From NCBI GenBank assembly GCA_947505915.1, contig CANNNH010000132.1, forward strand, positions 1 to 5,345: 5,345 bases of DNA, in the 5' to 3' direction. This DNA comes from Comamonadaceae bacterium (GTDB lineage Bacteria > Pseudomonadota > Gammaproteobacteria > Burkholderiales > Burkholderiaceae). A program made the position numbers and the translations under genes. The notes beneath the pieces were generated by a model. That model made no database searches, had not been told where the DNA came from, and worked only from the letters and a program-made list of their open reading frames with translations. Shown piece by piece: positions 1 through 5,345 of this stretch. Within the stretch, counting starts at the first letter, position 1. Every line of letters begins with the position of its first letter.

Positions 1-975
1 CCAATCGGCATAGGCTTGCCGGTCGTAATGCACAGAGCGCTTGCCATCGATCAAGGTGCTGTCAGTGGGTGCAGCGCGGTTAGGGTGCATGGCCTGCAAA
101 GGGTTGATCAGCACACAGGCGATGTCCTTGCGGTTGCGCAAAACACGCAAGGTGTTGGCATGCATATCGTTCAAGGTGAGGGTGTCGCCAGACGGCGGCA
201 TGGGGTTGCCTGGTCCTGGCTGCACATCGTCCCACCAGCCGTGATAAGCACCTGTGAAGCGCACAATTTTTCGCTTCTTGGTGTGGTAGCGGGCCAAACG
301 GACGGCTTGCATCACCGCTTCGGTGCCCGACATGTGAAACGACACCTCGTCCTTGCCCGACAAGGCACACAAGCGCTTGACGTTGTCCAACACACAAGGG
401 TGGTAACCACTCAGAACCGGTCCCAAGTCTTGCGCCATGGCTGCACCTTCGGCCATGCAGGATTTGTAAAAGTCGTAGCCAAACAAATTCACGCCATACG
501 AACCCGACACATCGATGAACTTGTTGCCATCCATGTCAGTGAGCCATACGCCTTGGCTAGAACGCCAAAAACCGCCCAGCTGCAAGTGCTGCGTCAGCAG
601 TTCTCGGAATTGGTAGGGCACACGGTACTGGCTGGTGAGCTGCATATCGGAGATCATGGGCTTGGCCGCAGCGGTGTGCGACAGCGTCAAAGGACTTCTT
701 GTTTTGAGCTTGACGCCCAATTCGTTCAGGGCAGTGTGGCGTGTATGGGCAATGTCTGGCGGCGCACCGTCGACCGAAAACCAAGTCTCAGGGCTGTAGC
801 TGTAGGCTGGCAACCAGTGGGCAAAGCGCTTAGACATACGCAGGTGTCCACCCAAGGAAGGGTGTTTGGCAAACGACAGTTGCAAGCGTTGAACCACTCT
901 TTGCAGCAAGACGGCAGCCGCCATCGCCGCCACCAAGCCCAACACCACTGAGACACCTGTTTCATATGTATCCAT
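1..975 (-). CDS. Membrane-anchored class III aminotransferase, glutamate-1-semialdehyde aminomutase-like (3' end outside window)
   Basis: My own translation of the minus strand gives 325 codons without a stop, from ATG at 975 to the window edge. Residues 8-24 (VSVVLGLVAAMAAAVLL) form one hydrophobic segment, a probable membrane anchor. Residues 37-130 are a leader region I do not recognise, containing WFSVDGAP at 65-72. From about 134 the fold of PLP-dependent class III aminotransferases begins: DMDGNKFIDVSGSYGVNLFG (147-166), the phosphate-binding MSGTEAVMQAVRLAR (215-229) and GAYHGWWDDVQPG (242-254). The catalytic Asp and the PLP lysine would lie beyond the window. Family members use PLP to move or remove amino groups. 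A true HemL is soluble and lacks this anchor and leader, so a role in tetrapyrrole synthesis is unlikely. INPLQ at 290-294 replaces the usual VEP motif. The start is supported by an AAAGGT ribosome site. The substrate is unknown. The gene diverges from a phosphatidylserine decarboxylase gene, hinting at amino-lipid chemistry, which is inference only. Confidence 0.85.
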   Translation of the reverse strand, partial: MDTYETGVSVVLGLVAAMAAAVLLQRVVQRLQLSFAKHPSLGGHLRMSKRFAHWLPAYSYSPETWFSVDGAPPDIAHTRHTALNELGVKLKTRSPLTLSHTAAAKPMISDMQLTSQYRVPYQFRELLTQHLQLGGFWRSSQGVWLTDMDGNKFIDVSGSYGVNLFGYDFYKSCMAEGAAMAQDLGPVLSGYHPCVLDNVKRLCALSGKDEVSFHMSGTEAVMQAVRLARYHTKKRKIVRFTGAYHGWWDDVQPGPGNPMPPSGDTLTLNDMHANTLRVLRNRKDIACVLINPLQAMHPNRAAPTDSTLIDGKRSVHYDRQAYADW

Positions 976-980
976 GTATT

Positions 981-986
981 ACCTTT
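981..986 (-). promoter_or_regulatory. Ribosome binding site of the aminotransferase gene
   Basis: The minus strand reads AAAGGT, followed by the 5-base spacer AATAC and then ATG at 975-973. This supports the start at 975 over the ATG at 965, which lies in a different frame that closes after 79 codons. Confidence 0.6.
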
Positions 987-1009
987 CGAAAACCCCTTTT
1001 GTATGTCAC

Positions 1010-1014
1010 TAAGG
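1010..1014 (+). promoter_or_regulatory. Ribosome binding site of the phosphatidylserine decarboxylase gene
   Basis: TAAGG lies 7 bases before the ATG at 1022 and 10 bases before a second, adjacent ATG at 1025. The spacing favours the first. The 46-base gap shared with the divergent aminotransferase must also hold any promoters, but I see no convincing -35/-10 pair in it in either direction. Confidence 0.55.
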
Positions 1015-1021
1015 TTAAAAA

Positions 1022-1894
1022 ATGATGACTGTTCGACAACATATTCAAAACTTGGTCGCCAACGAGGACCTGAACTTTTTGCTTACCAACCGCATTCCCC
1101 GCGTGGCATTGACGCATTTCATGGGTTGGTTCAGCCAGCTGCGCCATCCTTTGCTGGCCAAGGCGTCCATTTGGGTATGGCGGCAGTTTGCCGATTTGGA
1201 TTTGTCCGAGGCCAAAGAGCAGCGCTTTGACAGCCTGCACGACTGCTTTATTCGCCAGCTGCGCCCAGGGGCTCGCCCGATCGACGAAGACGCCAACACC
1301 TTGGTGAGTCCCTGTGATGGCATCGTGGGCGCCATGGGCGAGGTCAAAGACGGGCAGTTGTTCCAAGCCAAAGGCTTTCCCTACACCTTGCAAGACCTGC
1401 TCGGTGCCAGCGCTGAACACGGACCTTGGCACAACGGCAAATACCTGACCATCCGCATCACCTCGTCGATGTACCACCGCTTTCATGCGCCCCATGATGG
1501 GCGCTTGCACCGCATGGAATATTTTTCTGGTGACACATGGAACGTCAACCCAATTGCTTTGAAACGCGTGGAAAAACTCTTTTGTAAAAACGAACGTGCC
1601 CTGTTGGAGATGGAGATTGGCGCGCAACGCCACCCCGTCGCTTTGGTGCCAGTGGCTGCCGTGCTGGTGGCCAGCATTCGCTTACACGCCCTAGACACAT
1701 TGCTGCACACCCGCTATCAGGGCCCTGCTGTGATGAGCTGCAACGCGGCCTTTCACAAGGGCGAGGAGCTTGGCTGGTTTCAACACGGCTCGACCATCTT
1801 GGTGTTCACACCACCCGACTTTGCATTCGCGCCAGGCATAGAGGACGGCCGCGTCTTGCGCATGGGTCAAGCCCTGATGCAACTACCACCCTAA
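1022..1894 (+). CDS. psd: Phosphatidylserine decarboxylase proenzyme (E. coli PSD type)
   Basis: This 290-residue protein matches the self-cleaving, pyruvoyl-dependent decarboxylases that turn phosphatidylserine into phosphatidylethanolamine at the inner membrane. The expected active-site signatures appear in order. LVSPCDGIVG (94-103) carries D99, the counterpart of E. coli Asp90. YHRFHAPHDG (151-160) carries H155, the counterpart of His147. HGST (255-258) is the self-cleavage site, where S257 becomes the pyruvoyl group. Cleavage would give a beta chain of 256 residues and an alpha chain of 34. FSGDTWNVN (168-176) and LFCKNERAL (186-194) also follow E. coli PSD. The segment after 205 is divergent: VPVAAVLVAS replaces the usual VGA..VGSIE pattern. 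All catalytic residues are present, so I expect activity. Related enzymes annotated as archaetidylserine decarboxylase share this fold. The gene converges with lplT 8 bases downstream, and both products concern PE metabolism. Confidence 0.93.
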   Translation: MMTVRQHIQNLVANEDLNFLLTNRIPRVALTHFMGWFSQLRHPLLAKASIWVWRQFADLDLSEAKEQRFDSLHDCFIRQLRPGARPIDEDANTLVSPCDGIVGAMGEVKDGQLFQAKGFPYTLQDLLGASAEHGPWHNGKYLTIRITSSMYHRFHAPHDGRLHRMEYFSGDTWNVNPIALKRVEKLFCKNERALLEMEIGAQRHPVALVPVAAVLVASIRLHALDTLLHTRYQGPAVMSCNAAFHKGEELGWFQHGSTILVFTPPDFAFAPGIEDGRVLRMGQALMQLPP

Positions 1895-1902
1895 GCAACC
1901 GT

Positions 1903-3147
1903 TTAAGCAGATGGCGTCTTAAGCGACAGGTGTCGCCAAAGCACACGGGCCATGACTGCGATCATCAAAAAGGCCAAGACCAAAATCAAATCTTCAACTT
2001 TTGCGTGAAAGTAAAGCAAGCCACTGTAGGCGGCCATCATCGCCAAGATGCTGGCATTTTCATTCACATTCTGTATGGCAATTGATCGTCCAGCGCTGAG
2101 CAACACCACACCACGGTGCTGAAGCAAGGCATTCATAGGCACCACAAAAAACCCGCCGACAAGGCCTAGCAAGGTGGTTAACAGCACAGCCGTCTGCCAC
2201 TGCGTCACCCACAACATAAGAGGCAGCAAAGCGCCCATGGCCAAACCAAGACCTAAAACGCGGGTGGCTTGGTGCAGCGCCACCCAGCGAGCCGCTAACG
2301 CCGCACCCACGATCACACCCACCGCAGTGGCCGCTTGCAAATACGCAGCCTGCGATAAATTCAGCAGCAGTTTTTCTTGTGCCCAACTCAGCACCAACAA
2401 CTGCAAAGTAGCGCCCACACCCCAAAACAAAGTGGTCACCGATAAGCTGATGCTGCCCAACGGGTCTGTCCACAAACTTTTGAAGTCCTGCCAAAAGCCT
2501 TGGCAAATGGACATGAATTTCCACGGCATAGGCGCATATAACTTGCCGCTGCCCTGAATAAAGAGATTAAGCGCTGCTGCCACACCATACAAAACCAGCA
2601 GCATTGCCAGCGACGCGGTGTAAACAGTTTGTGCGCCTTGGAATTGAGCCCACGCTTGAACCCAGTTCAGCTGCAACCAAGCAGGGCTGACCAAGGCCCC
2701 GCCCAAAACCACGCCTAGCAAAACGGCGCTGACGGTGCTGATTTCTATCCATGCGTTGGCTGTGACCAACTGCTCGGGTTGCGCCAACTCGGTGACCAAG
2801 CCATATTTGGCTGGGGCATAAACAGCTGCGCCCACGCCCACGATTGCAAACGCCAGCAAAGGATTCACACCCAAAAGCATGGCCAGACAAGCCACGGCTT
2901 TCACGCCGTTGGCCACCATCATCACTTTTTGCTTAGGCCATGTGTCTGCGCACACCCCAACCCAAGGCCCCAAGACGACATAGGACAGGGTGAACATCAG
3001 TTTGAGCAAAGGCACCCAAAACGCCGCCTGTCCTTGCTCAATCAACAGGGCCATGGCCACCAACAGCAAGGCGTTATCGGCGAGAGCGGAGACGAATTGC
3101 GCCCCCATCAAGGGGACAAAGCCCGCGCGTCGCAGCAGGGAGGTCAA
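1903..3147 (-). CDS. lplT: Lysophospholipid transporter LplT (MFS)
   Basis: This 414-residue, strongly hydrophobic major facilitator protein has about 11-12 membrane segments. It aligns along its whole length with my recollection of E. coli LplT (397 residues): AQFVSALADNALL (16-28), VGVGAAVYAPAKYG (102-115), LFWGVGATL (239-247), GGFFVVPMNALLQ (330-342) and QNVNENAS (358-365). LplT flips lyso-PE and related lysolipids inward across the inner membrane so that an acyltransferase such as Aas can repair them. No acyltransferase gene is visible here. D24 matches an aspartate of E. coli LplT reported as important. An arginine in E. coli (TLRFLL) is Q248 here. The start is TTG at 3147-3145. Its last two bases lie in the TGA stop of the upstream LpxH-like gene, so translation is probably coupled. 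No ATG or GTG lies between the preceding in-frame stop (3156-3154) and this TTG. An internal ATG at 3108 would delete the conserved N-terminus. Confidence 0.9.
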   Translation of the reverse strand: MTSLLRRAGFVPLMGAQFVSALADNALLLVAMALLIEQGQAAFWVPLLKLMFTLSYVVLGPWVGVCADTWPKQKVMMVANGVKAVACLAMLLGVNPLLAFAIVGVGAAVYAPAKYGLVTELAQPEQLVTANAWIEISTVSAVLLGVVLGGALVSPAWLQLNWVQAWAQFQGAQTVYTASLAMLLVLYGVAAALNLFIQGSGKLYAPMPWKFMSICQGFWQDFKSLWTDPLGSISLSVTTLFWGVGATLQLLVLSWAQEKLLLNLSQAAYLQAATAVGVIVGAALAARWVALHQATRVLGLGLAMGALLPLMLWVTQWQTAVLLTTLLGLVGGFFVVPMNALLQHRGVVLLSAGRSIAIQNVNENASILAMMAAYSGLLYFHAKVEDLILVLAFLMIAVMARVLWRHLSLKTPSA

Positions 3148-3944
3148 GCGGCTTCAGTAACGTGCAATGGGTCGTGCTGTAAGACCACGGCGTTGGCGTT
3201 GGGCAATTCATCCATGACTTGGTCCCAATAAATCAGCTCCAGCCTACCGTCCACATGTTCGACCAAAGCAGAACGGCTTTCTACCCAATCGCCATCGTTG
3301 CAATACAGCACGCCATTGATGGTGCGAATTTCTGCGCGGTGAATATGGCCGCACACCACGCCTTGGTAGCCACGTTTGTGCGCTTCGTGGGCCACGGCAT
3401 TTTCAAAATCAGTGACGAAATTCAGCGCTTTCTTGACCTTGCTTTTCAAATACGCCGACAACGACCAATAGGGCAAGCCCATGTGGCGGCGCAGGCGGTT
3501 GAAATGCCGGTTCAAGCGCAAGGCCATTTCATACAAAGTGTCGCCAAGGTAGGCCAGCCATTTGGCGTACTTCACCACCGCGTCGAAATAGTCACCATGC
3601 ACCAACCAAAATTTGCGCCCATCCAGCATGGTGTGAGAAGCCTCTTCCACCACCTCAATACCGCCAAAGTGGTGATCGACAAAGTCACGGGCAAACTCGT
3701 CGTGGTTACCAGGGACATAGACCACATGGCAGCCCTTGCGCACACGACGCAAGATCTTTTGCACCACGTCGTTGTGTGCTTGTGGCCAATACCATTTGCG
3801 GCGCAATTGCCATCCGTCAATGATGTCGCCAACCAAGTACAGGTAATCGCTGGAGTGCGATTTGAGAAAGTCTAGGAGGGCGTCGGCTTGGCAGCCTGGG
3901 GTACCCAGGTGCAGATCGGAAATAAATACAGCTCTGTAGTGCAT
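3144..3944 (-). CDS. LpxH-like calcineurin-fold metallophosphoesterase (UDP-2,3-diacylglucosamine diphosphatase family)
   Basis: This 266-residue protein has the complete two-metal phosphoesterase motif set: SDLHLG (9-14), GDIIDGW (39-45), GNHDE (79-83), VHGDYFD (115-121) and CGHIHR (198-203). The family (COG2908) includes LpxH, which hydrolyses UDP-2,3-diacylglucosamine to lipid X on the cytoplasmic face of the inner membrane during lipid A synthesis. True LpxH has GNRD where this protein has GNHD, and its flanking sequence differs, for example GWQLRRKWYWP after the second motif. It is therefore better placed in the LpxH2-like branch, whose substrate is not settled to my knowledge. The basic helical stretch at about 143-175 may contact membrane or lipid substrate. 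I chose ATG at 3944; a TTG codon lies directly before it, and neither has a good ribosome site. The gene precedes lplT and overlaps it by 4 bases, suggesting a two-gene operon tied to envelope lipids. Confidence 0.85.
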   Translation of the reverse strand: MHYRAVFISDLHLGTPGCQADALLDFLKSHSSDYLYLVGDIIDGWQLRRKWYWPQAHNDVVQKILRRVRKGCHVVYVPGNHDEFARDFVDHHFGGIEVVEEASHTMLDGRKFWLVHGDYFDAVVKYAKWLAYLGDTLYEMALRLNRHFNRLRRHMGLPYWSLSAYLKSKVKKALNFVTDFENAVAHEAHKRGYQGVVCGHIHRAEIRTINGVLYCNDGDWVESRSALVEHVDGRLELIYWDQVMDELPNANAVVLQHDPLHVTEAA

Positions 3945-4092
3945 CAATTTTGCAGGTTGGTTTTAGAGCCACTCCAAAGAATGGGCCAACTCAAATCAAT
4001 GCTAAACGCGCTATATGTCGGTTTGATGAATGACGAACGCTATTCGCTGGTGACAATACTGGGTCTATCCCAGCCTACATAATGTCACCGCT
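3945..4092. other. Divergent intergenic region between the LpxH-like gene and gloC
   Basis: This 148-base gap is the longest non-coding stretch and is visibly more AT-rich than its flanks. It should hold the promoters of both divergent units. I could not identify a convincing -35/-10 pair for either. The TACATAAT stretch at 4076-4083 resembles a -10 box but lies only 9 bases before the gloC ATG. On the minus strand, TTGTCA (4056-4051) resembles a -35 box but lacks a good -10 at normal spacing. Neither gene has a clear Shine-Dalgarno sequence here. The right end carries the nested inverted repeats listed separately. Confidence 0.6.
4049..4089. repeat. Nested inverted repeats immediately upstream of gloC
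   Basis: The outer arms GGTGACA (4049-4055) and TGTCACC (4083-4089) are perfect reverse complements. With one bulged T at 4048, the pairing extends by two more base pairs (GC at 4046-4047 with GC at 4090-4091). Inside lie CTGGG (4059-4063) and CCCAG (4069-4073), also perfectly complementary, around the 5-base loop TCTAT. The structure ends 3 bases before the gloC start codon. It has no T-tract, so it is not a typical terminator. It could be an operator, a leader RNA hairpin limiting translation, or chance. The repeats are seen directly; any function is inference. Confidence 0.5.
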
Positions 4093-4731
4093 ATGCTCCA
4101 CTACGAAACCATCCCCGTCACGCCATTTCAACAAAACTGCTCTGTGGTTTGGGAGGACGAGGGTATGACCGCGGCGATTATCGACCCAGGCGGTGACCTC
4201 GATATGCTGCAAAGCGCTTGCAAGCAACTTGGCGTGAAGTTGGTGGTCATTTGGATCACGCATGCCCACATCGACCACGCGGGTGGCACGGCTGAGTTGG
4301 CTGACAAGTTGCAACTGCCCATCATTGGGCCGCACCCGGGCGACCAGTTTTGGATTGATGGCCTGAAGGACGCCGCAGCAAGCTATGGCTTTGCCCCATC
4401 GCGTGCGTTCACGCCCACACGCTGGTTGGCTGACGGCGACACAGTGACCTTGGGGGCGCACACGCTTCAAGTGCGCCATTGCCCTGGCCACACCCCTGGG
4501 CATGTGGTGTTTTACTCACCCGAGATCCAACGCGCTTTTGTGGGCGATGTGCTGTTTGCTGGCAGCATTGGCCGCACCGATTTTCCGCAAGGCAACCACC
4601 AAGATTTGCTCGACAGCATCACCCAGCGTTTATGGCCCATGGGTGACGAAACGGTGTTCATACCGGGTCATGGCCCAGAGAGCACCTTTGGCCGCGAGCG
4701 GCGCAGCAACCCTTATGTGGGTGGGACCTGA
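4093..4731 (+). CDS. gloC: Glyoxalase II-type metallo-beta-lactamase-fold hydrolase (YcbL/GloC)
   Basis: This 212-residue protein aligns end to end with E. coli YcbL (GloC, about 215 residues), including the N-terminal IPVTPFQQNC (7-16). The family hydrolyses S-lactoylglutathione to lactate and glutathione in the cytosol, the second step of methylglyoxal detoxification. The metal-binding set is complete: THAHIDH (56-62), H133 in PGHTPGH (131-137), D152 in FVGDVLF (149-155) and H193 in IPGHGP (190-195). It lacks the extra C-terminal substrate-binding domain of the longer GloB-type enzymes, so it belongs to the short type. The ATG at 4093 is chosen from the homology of the first residues, since no Shine-Dalgarno sequence is visible. 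The gene is monocistronic here. It diverges from the LpxH-like gene and converges with the M48 protease gene 12 bases downstream. Short MBL hydrolases often accept other thioesters, so the exact physiological substrate is less certain than the family. Confidence 0.9.
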   Translation: MLHYETIPVTPFQQNCSVVWEDEGMTAAIIDPGGDLDMLQSACKQLGVKLVVIWITHAHIDHAGGTAELADKLQLPIIGPHPGDQFWIDGLKDAAASYGFAPSRAFTPTRWLADGDTVTLGAHTLQVRHCPGHTPGHVVFYSPEIQRAFVGDVLFAGSIGRTDFPQGNHQDLLDSITQRLWPMGDETVFIPGHGPESTFGRERRSNPYVGGT

Positions 4732-4743
4732 GACACGCTGCGC

Positions 4744-5345
4744 CTAAGGCTTTGCAGCCTGCTGATACAAAGGCTCCACCTTGGGCAAATTTGCTTCGAT
4801 GTCCTTGATGCGGGTGCTGCCTGAAGGGTGGGTGCTCATCCATTGAGGCGGTGCACCTTTGTTGGCGGCACTCATTTTTTGCCAAAGACTGACACCCGCG
4901 CGCGGGTTGTAACCGGCACGCGCCGCCAACTCCATGCCGACCAAATCGGCCTCGGATTCATCCTCGCGACTGAACTTGAGGTTGATCAAGTTCGCGCCTT
5001 GCATGGCCACCGCGTCAGTCAAGCGTGGGTCCACACCCAAATACACCGAGGCGAGTGCGCCGCCAATCTTGGACAAGGTATTGGTGGCCATGCTCTTGCC
5101 CATGCGTTCGCGAGCGTGTTCGCGTAGCGCGTGGGCGATTTCGTGTCCCATGACCATGGCGACTTCATCGTCGGTGAGGTTTAGCTTGTTCAAAATGCCG
5201 TGAAAAAAAGCGATCTTGCCCCCTGGCATACACAACGCGTTGACTTGGTCGGAGCCGATCAGGTTAACCTGCCAGTTCCAGTCTCTGGCACGAGGGTTCC
5301 ATTCGTAGCTGAAAGGAATCAACTTCAAAGCAATTGCACGCAATC
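4744..5345 (-). CDS. M48-family zinc metalloprotease (5' end outside window)
   Basis: Two hundred codons are visible, ending at TAG 4746-4744. The reading frame stays open to the right edge, so the N-terminus, including any signal peptide or lipobox, is missing. The frame carries the gluzincin zinc site HEIAH with the preceding conserved MGHE (65-71 counted from the TTG codon at 5343), the third-ligand motif ESEAD (129-133), and STHPSGSTR (170-178), whose histidine matches the regulatory or transition-state histidine of BepA/LoiP-type proteins. NALCMPGGKIAFFHGIL (35-51) is typical of periplasmic, lipoprotein-type M48 peptidases. These degrade misfolded or misassembled outer-membrane proteins. 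The protein ends soon after the STHP motif, with no TPR repeats, so it resembles LoiP/YggG more than BepA. Codon 5343 is TTG and is most likely an internal leucine, not a start. The gene converges with gloC. Its substrate cannot be told from sequence. Confidence 0.9.
   Translation of the reverse strand, partial: LRAIALKLIPFSYEWNPRARDWNWQVNLIGSDQVNALCMPGGKIAFFHGILNKLNLTDDEVAMVMGHEIAHALREHARERMGKSMATNTLSKIGGALASVYLGVDPRLTDAVAMQGANLINLKFSREDESEADLVGMELAARAGYNPRAGVSLWQKMSAANKGAPPQWMSTHPSGSTRIKDIEANLPKVEPLYQQAAKP

Noticed and set aside
16..951. Long plus-strand open frame of 311 codons
   Set aside because: It is antisense to the aminotransferase frame, which is open over the same span and has clear PLP-enzyme motifs. 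The plus-strand product shows no recognisable domain and has the His/Arg/Gln-rich look of an antisense frame.
1..975. Annotation of the aminotransferase as HemL (tetrapyrrole synthesis)
   Set aside because: The membrane anchor, the unrelated leader of about 130 residues and the INP in place of VEP do not fit a housekeeping HemL.
1923..1936. Perfect inverted repeat GCGACA-GG-TGTCGC as a terminator for the convergent psd/lplT pair
   Set aside because: It lies inside the lplT coding end, the loop is only 2 bases, and no T-tract follows on either strand.
3219..3875. Plus-strand open frame of 218 codons opposite the LpxH-like gene
   Set aside because: The minus-strand frame has all metallophosphoesterase motifs. 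The plus-strand product resembles no family I know.
4050..4083. GTGACA (4050-4055) and CATAAT (4078-4083) as a sigma-70 promoter for gloC
   Set aside because: The 22-base spacer is too long for a normal promoter, and the -10 would leave almost no leader. I kept only the -10-like box as a speculative remark.
4747..4760. Hairpin AGGCT-TTGC-AGCCT as a terminator between gloC and the M48 gene
   Set aside because: The stem is only 5 bp, it lies within the last codons of the protease gene, and no T-run follows. A chance match is likely.

Overview
The window looks like ordinary chromosomal DNA from a Betaproteobacterium, most likely Burkholderiales and possibly a Comamonadaceae-type organism of moderate GC. 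This rests on protein flavour, base composition and tight gene packing, not on a database search. About 95% of the sequence is coding, and the longest gap between genes is about 150 bases. I see no tRNA, rRNA, mobile element or CRISPR.

Layout from left to right. (1) A minus-strand class III aminotransferase resembling glutamate-1-semialdehyde aminomutase, with an N-terminal membrane anchor, runs off the left edge. (2) A plus-strand, E. coli-type phosphatidylserine decarboxylase diverges from it across 46 bases. (3) It converges, 8 bases apart, with a minus-strand pair: an LpxH-like metallophosphoesterase followed by a lysophospholipid transporter (LplT), linked by a 4-base stop/start overlap. 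(4) A 148-base intergenic region containing nested inverted repeats separates this pair from (5) a plus-strand YcbL/GloC-type glyoxalase II. (6) That gene converges with a minus-strand M48 zinc metalloprotease that runs off the right edge.

The theme of the left two thirds is envelope lipid chemistry. The decarboxylase makes phosphatidylethanolamine (PE), LplT-family proteins recover lyso-PE, and LpxH-like enzymes cleave sugar-nucleotide lipid precursors. The membrane-anchored aminotransferase next to the decarboxylase has no known role in that chemistry, and it is the least explained element here. The right third (glyoxalase II and M48 protease) is conserved housekeeping. I did not find a clear, wholly new system. 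The items most worth checking are the aminotransferase/decarboxylase pair, the non-canonical LpxH-like protein, and the inverted repeats before the glyoxalase gene.
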